This document shows positions 9,949 to 20,407 of a stretch of DNA of 38,913 bases, piece after piece. The notes under the pieces were generated by a model, which was given only the letters and a program-made list of their open reading frames with translations, was not told where the DNA came from and made no database searches. How positions within the stretch are numbered: the stretch's first letter is position 1; each line of letters starts with the position of its first letter. A program made the position numbers and the translations under genes. Source of the DNA: a gamma proteobacterium SCGC AAA076-P13 (GTDB lineage Bacteria; Pseudomonadota; Gammaproteobacteria; Magnimaribacterales; D2472); contig ARRA01000004.1 in NCBI GenBank assembly GCA_000384935.1, forward strand, positions 76,834 through 115,746, read 5' to 3'.

Positions 9949-11316
9949 CTAATCTAAATTTATATCAATATTAGGGCAAATGCGAGATAGTTCTGAAAGA
10001 AATAGATCTTTAATCTCATTCATCTCTTCTAAAGAATCCCCTTCAAACCTCAAAACAAGCTTAGGAGTTGTATTAGATGCTCGAATTAAACCCCAGCCAT
10101 TCTTAAAGTTTACTCTAAGCCCATCTATAGTAATTTTTTCACCATCAAGATTGCAATTCTTTTCAAAATCTTCAATTACCGAAAACTTTGTTTCATCGGT
10201 TACTGTTATATTTAATTCTGGCGTGGAAAACGATTGAGGAAACTGATTAATAAGCTCTGAAATATTTTTATCAGAATTAGTTAAAATCTCAGCTATTCTA
10301 ACTGCAGCATAATGCCCGTCATCAAATCCATACCATTTGTCATTAAAAAATATATGCCCGCTCATCTCCCCTCCAAGCAAGGCATTATTTTTTTTAATAG
10401 CCTTTTTGATATGAAAGTGACCAGTTGGAGACATTATTGGAATGCCACCTTGTTCAGTAATAAGATTTTCTAATTGATTTGAGCATTTAACATCAAAAAC
10501 AATTTTTCCTTTGTCTCTTGACAAAATATCTTTAGAAAAAAGCATCATTAACTTATCAGGAAATATGACTTCTCCCTTATTTGTTACAAGGCCAACCCTG
10601 TCTCCATCTCCATCAAATGCAAACCCAACATCAGCATTGCTTTTTTCTACTTCTGCTATGAGATCTTTAAGATTTTCTAGCTTTCCTGGATCTGGGTGGT
10701 GGTTAGGAAAGTTACCGTCTACTTCGCTAAACAGTTCTATAACTGAAAAGCCAAGCGCTTTAAAAAGATCAGGTGCAATGCACCCAGCAGCACCATTCCC
10801 ACAGTCTAAAACAATTTTCAATTCTTCTGGTTTTTGAACAGAAATATTTTTAGAAACCTCTTCTAGATACAGCTCTTTTATATCAGTATATTTAATTTCA
10901 CCTTTTTTACCGAAATCTTCTGAATTTCTTATTAGATCAAATATCTCTGTTCCAGACACTGGTTTATCATCAATAACCATTTTAATACCGTTATGATTTT
11001 TTGGGTTATGACTTCCAGTGATCATAATTCCACTTTTGGATTCTTCTTTTTTTGCAGCAAAATATAATAAAGGACTTGTAACCAAACCAATATTATTAAC
11101 ATGAATTCCTGCCTCAAGAAGGCCATCACAAAAGGATTCAAGCAGCGAAGGACCAGAAAGCCTGCCATCTCGCCCAACTGCTATGGAATTTATTTCATGT
11201 TTCTTACATTTCCTTGCGATCGCATAGGCAACTAATTTAATTGTATTTTCATTTATTTGTTCTGGATAAGTGCCTCTAATATCATTTTCTCTAAAGATAG
11301 ATGAAGTTATATTCAT
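9949..11316 (-). CDS. algC: Phosphomannomutase/phosphoglucomutase (AlgC type)
   Basis: Alpha-D-phosphohexomutase interconverting 1- and 6-phosphates of mannose or glucose, supplying sugar nucleotides for LPS and other polysaccharides. With this start it has 455 residues, near the AlgC length. Catalytic phosphoserine loop TGSHNP at 100-105 (S102), Mg-binding DGDGDR at 235-240, sugar-binding GEMSGH at 316-321, and the C-terminal phosphate-binding RASNTTP. The frame is open upstream to 11454, but those 46 residues are unlike AlgC and run into the ilvE coding region. The ATG at 11316 has an AAGGGAA ribosome site (11321-11327) and starts at the conserved FRENDIRG. It lies upstream of slmA, probably co-transcribed. 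Confidence 0.93.
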   Translation of the reverse strand: MNITSSIFRENDIRGTYPEQINENTIKLVAYAIARKCKKHEINSIAVGRDGRLSGPSLLESFCDGLLEAGIHVNNIGLVTSPLLYFAAKKEESKSGIMITGSHNPKNHNGIKMVIDDKPVSGTEIFDLIRNSEDFGKKGEIKYTDIKELYLEEVSKNISVQKPEELKIVLDCGNGAAGCIAPDLFKALGFSVIELFSEVDGNFPNHHPDPGKLENLKDLIAEVEKSNADVGFAFDGDGDRVGLVTNKGEVIFPDKLMMLFSKDILSRDKGKIVFDVKCSNQLENLITEQGGIPIMSPTGHFHIKKAIKKNNALLGGEMSGHIFFNDKWYGFDDGHYAAVRIAEILTNSDKNISELINQFPQSFSTPELNITVTDETKFSVIEDFEKNCNLDGEKITIDGLRVNFKNGWGLIRASNTTPKLVLRFEGDSLEEMNEIKDLFLSELSRICPNIDINLD

Positions 11317-11320
11317 TTTT

Positions 11321-11327
11321 TTCCCTT
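11321..11327 (-). promoter_or_regulatory. Ribosome binding site that fixes the algC start
   Basis: On the minus strand AAGGGAA sits about 5 bases before the ATG at 11316. It is one of the few clear Shine-Dalgarno sequences here and supports the shorter algC start over the open frame extending to 11454. Confidence 0.6.
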
Positions 11328-11345
11328 TTGTTATTAGTTCTAGTT

Positions 11346-11354
11346 TGTCATAAT
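11346..11354 (+). promoter_or_regulatory. Probable ilvE promoter, extended -10
   Basis: TGTCATAAT is an extended -10 (TG, one base, CATAAT) 26-34 bp before the ilvE ATG, in the 63-bp algC/ilvE divergent spacer. Predicted start near 11361 with a leader of about 19 bases, the same geometry as the proposed gltB promoter. A TTGTTA at 11328-11333 gives a short 15-bp spacing. Confidence 0.4.
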
Positions 11355-11379
11355 AGAGCCTAATTATATCCTCTAAAAA

Positions 11380-12303
11380 ATGTTTGCAAACACTGAAAAA
11401 AAAGTAATTTGGAAAAATGGTACCTATGAGAAATGGGAAGATGCTTCTGTGCATCTTTTATCTCATACCATGCATTATGGAACAGGTGTGTTTGAAGGAG
11501 TTAGGGCATATAAAACAGATTCTGGGCCCGCTATATTTAGATTAAGTGATCATACAAATAGACTTTTTGAAGCAGCAGATAAATTAGGAATTAAAATTCC
11601 ATATAGCCATGATGAGCTTAATCAAGTTCAAAAAGATATCTTTTTGAAAAATAATCTTGATGAAGGCTATCTGAGACCAATTGTTTTCTTGGGAAGTGAG
11701 TCGCTTGGAATAAGAGCATCTGGATTATCTGTAAATGTTGCTGTTGCTGCATGGGAATGGCCATCTTACATGAGCCCAGAAGCAAAAGAATTAGGGATAT
11801 CAGTTATAAAATCATCATTTGATCAATTCAGCAATCCTTTGCATTCAGGTTATAAAATTATTGGCACTTATATTAACTCTACTATGGCTCTGCATGAAGC
11901 CATACAAAAAGGAGCAGATGAGGCAATTCTCCTTGATAAGGATGGATTTATCTCTGAGGGAAGTGGAGAAAATATTTTTATTATTAAAGATGGAGCCATT
12001 TTAACACCTCTAACAAATCATTGCCTTAATGGCATCACAAGACAGTCAGTAATAACAATATCTGAAGATTTGGGTTATGAAGTCTGTGAAAAGAATCTTA
12101 CGATGGATGATCTTCTGAATAGTGACGAGGCTTTCTTTACAGGAACAGCTGTAGAGATAACTCCAATTTCTAAAATTGATGATCAAATAATTGGAAAAGG
12201 ATTAAGAGGCCCAATAACCGAAAATCTTCAAAGAAATTATAATGATATTATTTTTGGTAAAAACCCAGACTACAATCACTGGCTAAGCTTAGTTTCAAAC
12301 TAA
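11380..12303 (+). CDS. ilvE: Branched-chain amino acid aminotransferase
   Basis: PLP-dependent class IV aminotransferase for the last step of valine, leucine and isoleucine synthesis. 307 residues, matching E. coli IlvE. The N-terminal stretch TMHYGTGVFEGVRAY is the family signature; the PLP lysine is K159 (GYKIIGTY), and FISEGSGENIF, the phosphate/cofactor region, follows at about 190-200. The C-terminal FFTGTAVEITPI is also typical. Divergent from algC with 63 bp between. A D-amino-acid or 4-amino-4-deoxychorismate enzyme is less likely given the length and N-terminal signature. Confidence 0.92.
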   Translation: MFANTEKKVIWKNGTYEKWEDASVHLLSHTMHYGTGVFEGVRAYKTDSGPAIFRLSDHTNRLFEAADKLGIKIPYSHDELNQVQKDIFLKNNLDEGYLRPIVFLGSESLGIRASGLSVNVAVAAWEWPSYMSPEAKELGISVIKSSFDQFSNPLHSGYKIIGTYINSTMALHEAIQKGADEAILLDKDGFISEGSGENIFIIKDGAILTPLTNHCLNGITRQSVITISEDLGYEVCEKNLTMDDLLNSDEAFFTGTAVEITPISKIDDQIIGKGLRGPITENLQRNYNDIIFGKNPDYNHWLSLVSN

Positions 12304-12309
12304 ACTCTT

Positions 12310-13563
12310 TTGACTAAGCTAAATATTGCAATTCTAAGTTACAGAAGCGCTCCATTTGGCGGCGGGCAAGGTGTATACATACACGATATTTCAAAAGCTT
12401 TATCAATCATGGGCCACAAAGTGGATGTCATATCTGGGCCTCCATACCCAAATCTTTCAGAAGAAGTTAATTTAATAGAGCTCCCAGGATTAAATCTCTT
12501 TCAAACTTTTTCTTTCAATGAACGAGTAAAGATTTTTTGGAAGAAAGAAAGAAAGAATTTTTCTGATATATATGAATTTTTATCTGTTTTATTGGGCGGC
12601 TTTCCAGAGATGAGGACATTTGGTTATAGAGCAAGAGATTACCTTAATAATAATAATCATTACGATATTGTTATAGATAACCAGTCAATTAGCTACGCAA
12701 TGATCGATATTCAAAAGTTATTTCCATTTATTGAAATTATTCACCATCCAATAACAAAAGATTTTAAGTATGAAATGGATCAAAGCAACAAGCTGCTGTA
12801 TAAATTTTCTAGACGAAGGTGGTACTCATTTCTAAAAATGCAAAAAAGAGTTGCACCTAAAATCAACAATATAATAACGCCATCAATTAATTCTTTGAGA
12901 GATATAAGCAAAGACTTTAATTGTGATCCTAGTAGGATTACGGTGATTCAAAATGGCTTAGATATTGATATTTTTAGACCATATAATGAAATTTCTAGAA
13001 ATCCACTAAGATTAATAACAACAGCCAGTGCAGACGTACCTTTAAAGGGTCTTGATTACACTCTCAAATCACTTGCCGAGCTAAAAAAAGACTTTGATGG
13101 GATTCATTTAATAGTTATTGGCAAATTAAAAGAAGAAGGGCATACAGCAAGGCTAATTAAAAAACTTAATATTCAAGACGAGGTTACATTTAAAACAAAC
13201 TTAACAAAAGATGAAATAGCTAAAGAATATGCAAAAAGCTCAATATCATTAGTAAGTTCGTTATATGAGGGTTTCGGCTATCCTGTTATTGAGGCCATGA
13301 GTTGCGGAGTCCCACTTATAGCAGCAAATACATCATCTATACCGGAGCTTGTTGATGAATTTGCAATCTTAATACCGTCACAAGATTCAAAAACTCAAAT
13401 AGATTCGATCAAGAGCGTCATTCAAAATTATGATCATTATAAGGATATTGCCGAAAAGGGAAGAGAGCATATAATTAATACATTCAACTGGCTAAAAATA
13501 ACCGAAGAGTATGAAAAGACTATCTTTAAAACAATAGAAGATTTTAAAAATGCTAACATTTAA
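12310..13563 (+). CDS. Glycosyltransferase, GT4 family
   Basis: 417 residues with two Rossmann-like halves (GT-B fold). The N-terminal GGGQGVYIHDISKAL is the acceptor-side glycine loop; the C-terminal donor site has the GT4 E-x7-E motif at E320 and E328 (YEGFGYPVIEA), followed by SCGVPLIAA and PEL. It should transfer a sugar from a nucleotide sugar to an envelope or lipid-linked acceptor; neither donor nor acceptor can be read from sequence. The start is TTG at 12310, 6 bases after ilvE, with no strong ribosome site; no other start precedes the conserved NIAILSY strand. It overlaps the next gene by 14 nt and probably forms one transcription unit with it and the toroid protein. Confidence 0.85.
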   Translation: MTKLNIAILSYRSAPFGGGQGVYIHDISKALSIMGHKVDVISGPPYPNLSEEVNLIELPGLNLFQTFSFNERVKIFWKKERKNFSDIYEFLSVLLGGFPEMRTFGYRARDYLNNNNHYDIVIDNQSISYAMIDIQKLFPFIEIIHHPITKDFKYEMDQSNKLLYKFSRRRWYSFLKMQKRVAPKINNIITPSINSLRDISKDFNCDPSRITVIQNGLDIDIFRPYNEISRNPLRLITTASADVPLKGLDYTLKSLAELKKDFDGIHLIVIGKLKEEGHTARLIKKLNIQDEVTFKTNLTKDEIAKEYAKSSISLVSSLYEGFGYPVIEAMSCGVPLIAANTSSIPELVDEFAILIPSQDSKTQIDSIKSVIQNYDHYKDIAEKGREHIINTFNWLKITEEYEKTIFKTIEDFKNANI

Positions 13564-14257
13564 CTTTAAAAAATTAATACTAGAAAACCCAAATGGTCTA
13601 ATGCTGGATCTTGGTTGCGGTGAGGGCAGACATATTTTTGGCGTAATGGAAGAATTTCCCAATCTTCAATGCATTGGACTCGACCCCCATATAAAATCGC
13701 TTGCAAAAGCTTATGAGGGCTTAGATTTTTTAGAATCAATATCTAATAAAAAAACAAATTTTTTAAGTGGGTCTGCATACTCACTTCCATTTCCTGACAA
13801 CTCTTTTGATCTTGTGGTGTGTTCGGAAGTACTAGAACATCTTCATGAGTACAAAGACGCTATAGCTGAAGTAAGCAGAGTTTTAAAGCCAGGAGGAAGT
13901 TTTCTTGCGAGTGTACCTGCAGAATTCCCTGAAAAAATATGTTGGGCTTTATCTAAAGATTATCAAAATGAACCGGGCGGACATCTACGGATCTTTAATA
14001 AAAAAAGCCTTATTGATGATATAACCCAAAATGACTTTCAGTTTAAGTATTCCGAAAGATTTCATTCTATTCATAGTGCTTATTGGTGGCTAAGGTGTTT
14101 GTTTTGGGAAACACAAGATTCCAATATCCTTATTAAAGCTTATAAAAAAATATTAGAGATACACATTCTTAAAAAACCTTTTGTAATTGATCAGATAGAC
14201 AAAATACTTAACCCAGTTCTTGGAAAAAGTATCGCCCTTTATTTTACAAAAAAATGA
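13550..14257 (+). CDS. Class I SAM-dependent methyltransferase
   Basis: 235 residues. SAM-binding motif I LDLGCGEG at 19-26, the acidic residue after beta-2 (GLDP), the SAYSLPFPDNSFD stretch and motif VVCSEVLEHL, then RVLKPGG: all marks of a Methyltransf_11/25-type fold. The C-terminal 100 residues (AYWWLRCLFWE and beyond) are specific to this protein and presumably hold the acceptor. It overlaps the glycosyltransferase by 14 nt and the next gene by 4 nt, so the three are likely translated together. The substrate is unknown; methylation of a sugar or lipid-linked intermediate is an inference from neighbours. Confidence 0.82.
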   Translation: MLTFNFKKLILENPNGLMLDLGCGEGRHIFGVMEEFPNLQCIGLDPHIKSLAKAYEGLDFLESISNKKTNFLSGSAYSLPFPDNSFDLVVCSEVLEHLHEYKDAIAEVSRVLKPGGSFLASVPAEFPEKICWALSKDYQNEPGGHLRIFNKKSLIDDITQNDFQFKYSERFHSIHSAYWWLRCLFWETQDSNILIKAYKKILEIHILKKPFVIDQIDKILNPVLGKSIALYFTKK

Positions 14258-15255
14258 GTTGGGACAAGTCAAAGCATGATTTTAGGCAAGCAATAGATTG
14301 GATTATTGCTAATCAAGCAGAAAATGGTCGAATTTCATGGGACGAGAAAGGAAAGTCTGACCCATGGGACCATTGCGAATGCTTGATTGCTCTTGCAATA
14401 TTTGAAGAATGGGATGCTTTTGATCTTGGTATTAAATGGTTCTTCGATAATTTAAATGACGAGGGATGGATCCCCCCTGAATATAAGAACGACACTCCAA
14501 TTCATAATCATTATGAGAGCCATCATGCTCCATACATTATCCTGCCATTAATGCAGGCTGTTTTAATGGGAAGAGATGATTTATTAAATCCCTTTATAAA
14601 ATCACAAATAAAAATTATTTTTGATCAACTGCATGAGTTTAAAGATTCTGAGGGTTACTACTTCTGGGCAAGAGACGAGAAAGGTTTCTCTGATAACTCA
14701 TTGATTACCGCCTCTATGTCAATTTTTTTATCATTAAAAGCTTTTGACAAATTTGCTAGTATTGAATTTGATAAACAAGTCTGGGATTCTAAATTTAATA
14801 GAGATGGTGTCGATCGTTCACGATTCTCAATGGATTTTTATTATCCTTTTATGTGCGGAGTTAAAACTAATAAGCTTGATTTTCAAAATGGTCTAAAAGA
14901 TTTTTATGTTGATGGCTTAGGTATCAAGTGTGTAAAAGAAGAGCCTTGGGTAACTATTGCAGAGAGTTGTGAATGTGTAATAGCTTCAATGGTAGTAGGT
15001 GATTATGAAACAGCACAAAATATCTTTAATAACATACTTCAATTTAAAAATGATAATGGTATTTTCCCTACAGGTTATCAATATGAGATGGATATTTTCT
15101 GGCCAGAAGAGAATTCAACATGGACTAATGCAGCTGTAATAATTGCTGCACACGCACTAGCAACTTATGGTAAAAAAGAAGCTTCAAAAGGCAATGTATT
15201 TTTTTACTTAAATAATCTTTTGGAGAGCGACCAAGCTATTAACTCTTTTAAGTAG
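14254..15255 (+). CDS. Alpha/alpha-toroid protein of unknown function (prenyltransferase/squalene-cyclase-like fold)
   Basis: 333 residues made of repeated helix pairs with small aromatic/acidic motifs, similar in style to the prenyltransferase/squalene-oxidase repeat superfamily and also to (alpha/alpha)6 glycoside-active enzymes. No DxDD or DCTAE cyclase motif is visible, so a terpene cyclase is unlikely. Possible active-site clusters: DPWDHCE near residues 36-42, NHYESHHAPY near 86-95, and PWVTIAESCEC near 229-239; the histidines, cysteines and acids could bind metal or act in catalysis. No signal peptide. The ATG overlaps the methyltransferase stop (4 nt). Its last 48 nt overlap the convergent methyltransferase gene at 15208. 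Function not recognised; envelope-glycan or lipid modification is suggested only by context. Confidence 0.6.
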   Translation: MSWDKSKHDFRQAIDWIIANQAENGRISWDEKGKSDPWDHCECLIALAIFEEWDAFDLGIKWFFDNLNDEGWIPPEYKNDTPIHNHYESHHAPYIILPLMQAVLMGRDDLLNPFIKSQIKIIFDQLHEFKDSEGYYFWARDEKGFSDNSLITASMSIFLSLKAFDKFASIEFDKQVWDSKFNRDGVDRSRFSMDFYYPFMCGVKTNKLDFQNGLKDFYVDGLGIKCVKEEPWVTIAESCECVIASMVVGDYETAQNIFNNILQFKNDNGIFPTGYQYEMDIFWPEENSTWTNAAVIIAAHALATYGKKEASKGNVFFYLNNLLESDQAINSFK

Positions 15256-15822
15256 AATAAAATCTTCGCTCAGTGCCTTTTCATAAATTTCCCTTGGAGC
15301 CTGTCCGCCCTCTAACTCACTATCATAAATGTCATGAATTGCTAAAATTCCACCAACTCTAATTTTATTTTTCCAAGCAGCATAATCAGCTCTAGCTGAT
15401 TCAAAGGTATGACTTCCATCAATGAAAACCAAGTCTATATTATTTTCAATCTCGCCAGCTACCTCTTTTGAATGACTTACAATGGGTTTAACAACATCAA
15501 TTAAATCAAAGTCTTTTATATTTTTTTTTAATGTTGGCAGGGTATCAACTCTATTATTTTTATAATCATATTCATCTGGATCAAAATACTCTTCACCAAA
15601 TTGTTGCTCTTCCGAGCCCATATGGTGATCAATTGTAAGTAAATATGTTTTATTTTCTTTACATGCTTGGCCTATATAGCAAGCTGACTTTCCACAGTAT
15701 GATCCTATTTCAACTGCAAAATTTACAACACAAAACTCTTTTGTTAAATTATATAAAAAAATACCTTCATCTTCTGCTAAAAAACCCTTCACCGAGTCAA
15801 ATCTCTTTATTGAGTTATCCAT
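15208..15822 (-). CDS. SAM-dependent methyltransferase (Methyltransf_24-like)
   Basis: 204 residues from this start. Motif I VEIGSYCGKSA at 37-47, a TIDHH strand near 62-67, and FIDGSHTFESARADYAAW at 133-150 are typical of the Methyltransf_24 group, which contains sugar O-methyltransferases and related enzymes. An ATG 57 nt upstream (15879) would extend it by 19 residues but overlap the acyltransferase gene by 65 nt; the ATG at 15822 gives an 8-nt overlap and has GGAAAAG upstream, so it is preferred. Co-directional with lpxL. The 3' end overlaps the toroid gene by 48 nt. Substrate unknown; likely a saccharide of the envelope. Confidence 0.75.
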   Translation of the reverse strand: MDNSIKRFDSVKGFLAEDEGIFLYNLTKEFCVVNFAVEIGSYCGKSACYIGQACKENKTYLLTIDHHMGSEEQQFGEEYFDPDEYDYKNNRVDTLPTLKKNIKDFDLIDVVKPIVSHSKEVAGEIENNIDLVFIDGSHTFESARADYAAWKNKIRVGGILAIHDIYDSELEGGQAPREIYEKALSEDFILLKRVNSLVALQKII

Positions 15823-16687
15823 AAAATTTTTCTTTTCCAAGAGTTGATTTAAATCTTCTGTGTTGCCATAAATACTCATGAGGATGATTGGTAATCTTTC
15901 TTTCCATCAGATCATTAAGATCAGTAGAGAAAGTTATTTCAGACTCTTTATTTAAATCTAACTCTTCAATTTCTATGAAGTACTTATTATTTTTAACAAA
16001 GCTATTTAAAAAATATGTCTTGCATGATGTAGCTTTAACAATCTTTAGAGGCGCAGAAATAGTTGCTGCAGGATTACTAAAGAAATTAACAACATCTGAT
16101 TGACCTAGGCCATAGTCTTGGTCTGTTGCATATAAAACTGTTTTACCTTTTTTTAACCAGCGTATAAATTTAATTGGATTGTTCTTATCACAAGCACCTT
16201 TAAGACTTTTTAATCTTCCCGAGTTTTGAATGGAGTCAAATGAATTTGAATTATGAACTCTTTCTACTCCATAAATGTCAGCATTCATACCTAATAATCT
16301 AGCATCTAGTTCTAGATGAAGAGAATGCTTAAAAAACATAAGCACTCCATTGTTATTATTTTGCTCTTCAATAAGTTGATCCAAGCCACTTATCTCATAG
16401 TTAATATTTTTATTTATTTTTTTGTCAGACCAAAACCAGGCTATTCCAGTATCAAATAGAATCGATCCTGACATTAGGATATTTGATTTAAATATATTGG
16501 CTCTTTCAACAGGACTTAAATTACTAAAACATAAATCAATATTTGCCTTACTAAATCTATTTCTTTTCATATTTGATTTATAAAAGAAATACCCCAAGGC
16601 AAAACCAAGCTTTATATGAACAGATCTAGGAAAAAGCAGTATTATCTTCCAGAAACTTATAAGAAGGTTTAATAAAATTCTATTCAT
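15815..16687 (-). CDS. lpxL: Lipid A biosynthesis acyltransferase (LpxL/LpxM family)
   Basis: Adds a secondary acyl chain to Kdo2-lipid IVA at the inner membrane. 290 residues, a little shorter than E. coli LpxL. An N-terminal hydrophobic segment (about 5-20) anchors it. The catalytic H-x4-E is H121...E126 (KHSLHLELDAR), and DQDYG follows at 189-193, both hallmarks of the family. The neighbour waaA is divergent 46 bp away, which supports a lipid A/Kdo role. Only one acyltransferase is in the window, so LpxL versus LpxM cannot be decided from context. Confidence 0.83.
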   Translation of the reverse strand: MNRILLNLLISFWKIILLFPRSVHIKLGFALGYFFYKSNMKRNRFSKANIDLCFSNLSPVERANIFKSNILMSGSILFDTGIAWFWSDKKINKNINYEISGLDQLIEEQNNNNGVLMFFKHSLHLELDARLLGMNADIYGVERVHNSNSFDSIQNSGRLKSLKGACDKNNPIKFIRWLKKGKTVLYATDQDYGLGQSDVVNFFSNPAATISAPLKIVKATSCKTYFLNSFVKNNKYFIEIEELDLNKESEITFSTDLNDLMERKITNHPHEYLWQHRRFKSTLGKEKFYG

Positions 16688-16733
16688 GTCTTTTAAGCTG
16701 TATTATTACATTATAAATGTGCATGATTAAGAA

Positions 16734-19263
<2,530 letters not shown>

Positions 19264-19291
19264 ATAAAGGTTTATGGCCTTAAATTAGGTT

Positions 19292-19297
19292 TATAAT
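19292..19297 (+). promoter_or_regulatory. Probable -10 of the hflK-hflC-purA unit
   Basis: A perfect TATAAT lies in the 61-bp spacer between miaA and hflK, about 28 bp before the GTG start. No convincing -35 is seen. AGGTTTAT occurs twice around it (19268-19275 and 19287-19294). The AGAGGT at 19311-19316 serves as ribosome site for hflK. Confidence 0.4.
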
Positions 19298-19324
19298 AAA
19301 GAATAAATTAAGAGGTAATCTATT

Positions 19325-20407
19325 GTGAATTGGGATAATCAAGATAAAGATCCGTGGGGAGGCAAAAATGATGCCCCTGACTTCGATGATCTAATTAAAA
19401 AGTTTTCAGCATTTATTGGCGGTAAAGATAACTCATCTGGAAAAGGTTCTGGAACTGGATCTGGAAATGGCGGAGGTATGAAAATACCAACAACAAGAAT
19501 CTTTTTATATGGTTTTTTTGCATTTTTAATAATCTATGGATCACAGTGTATTTATCAGCTAGATGCTTCTGAGAGAGCTGTCATTTTAAGATTTGGTAAG
19601 TTTTATGAAGAACAACAAGAGGGTTTAAACTTTAGGTTGGCTGGAATAGACGAACGCTATATTGAGAATGTTTCATTGACTAGACGTTATACCCAGACCA
19701 ATAGCATGTTAACCAAAGACGAAAATATTGTAGATGTAACTGTGTCAGCACAATATAGAATTGCTAATTTAAAAGATTTTGTTTTAAATGTTAAAGATCC
19801 AGAAGGCAGCCTAAGAGAAGCAATTGAAAGTGCGTTAAGACATGTTGTTGGTGACAACACTTTAGAACAAACATTAACAGTTGGTAGAGAGAATATAGCT
19901 CAAGAGGTTCAAGGTAGGCTCCAGCAAATCTTAAATAACTATGCAACAGGGCTTGTGGTTCAGCAAGTTAACATAGAAAAAACAGATCCACCGGCAGCTG
20001 TAAAAGATGCCTTTGATGATGTTGTTGCTGCAAGAGAAGATAAAGAAAAACTTCAAAATGAAGCTGAAAGATATGCACTAACTATTGTTCCAGAGGCAAG
20101 AGGTCAGGCTCAAGCAAGAATAAGAAATGCTGAGGGTTATCTCTTAGAGGTTGTTGCAAATGCAGAAGGTGAGGTCGGAAGATTTACACAATTATTAGAA
20201 GAGTATCAAAAAGCACCTAAGGTAACTAGAGATAGAATGTATATCGATGCTATGCAGTCAGTTTTATCTAACACAACAAAGGTCATGATTGATGTTGATA
20301 ATGGAAATAACCTTATGTTATTGCCTCTTGATAAGATGATGCAAAATTCATCTAGACCATCATCATTGAATGATATTTTAAACAGAAAAGGAGATAACAA
20401 TGAATAG
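19325..20407 (+). CDS. hflK: FtsH protease modulator HflK (SPFH domain)
   Basis: Inner-membrane SPFH/band-7 protein that with HflC forms a large cage around FtsH. 360 residues. The N-terminus has the HflK signature WDNQDKDPWG, then a Gly/Ser-rich linker (about 32-52), one membrane segment at about 56-75, the SPFH domain (80-260, ERAVILRFGK) and a long helical region rich in Ala/Glu. GTG start at 19325 with AGAGGT eight bases upstream. The stop overlaps hflC by 8 nt. In E. coli hfq and hflX lie between miaA and hflK; only 61 bp are present here. Confidence 0.96.
   Translation: MNWDNQDKDPWGGKNDAPDFDDLIKKFSAFIGGKDNSSGKGSGTGSGNGGGMKIPTTRIFLYGFFAFLIIYGSQCIYQLDASERAVILRFGKFYEEQQEGLNFRLAGIDERYIENVSLTRRYTQTNSMLTKDENIVDVTVSAQYRIANLKDFVLNVKDPEGSLREAIESALRHVVGDNTLEQTLTVGRENIAQEVQGRLQQILNNYATGLVVQQVNIEKTDPPAAVKDAFDDVVAAREDKEKLQNEAERYALTIVPEARGQAQARIRNAEGYLLEVVANAEGEVGRFTQLLEEYQKAPKVTRDRMYIDAMQSVLSNTTKVMIDVDNGNNLMLLPLDKMMQNSSRPSSLNDILNRKGDNNE

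Noticed and set aside
11317-11454. 46-residue N-terminal extension of algC
   Set aside because: It is unlike the AlgC family, overlaps the ilvE coding region on the other strand, and the ATG at 11316 has a clear ribosome site.
15823-15879. Upstream ATG for the Methyltransf_24-like gene
   Set aside because: It would overlap the acyltransferase gene by 65 nt; the ATG at 15822 gives an 8-nt coupling overlap and has a ribosome site.
16708-16720. Inverted repeat ACATT/AATGT between lpxL and waaA
   Set aside because: Five-base arms around a TATAAA are expected by chance in such AT-rich DNA.
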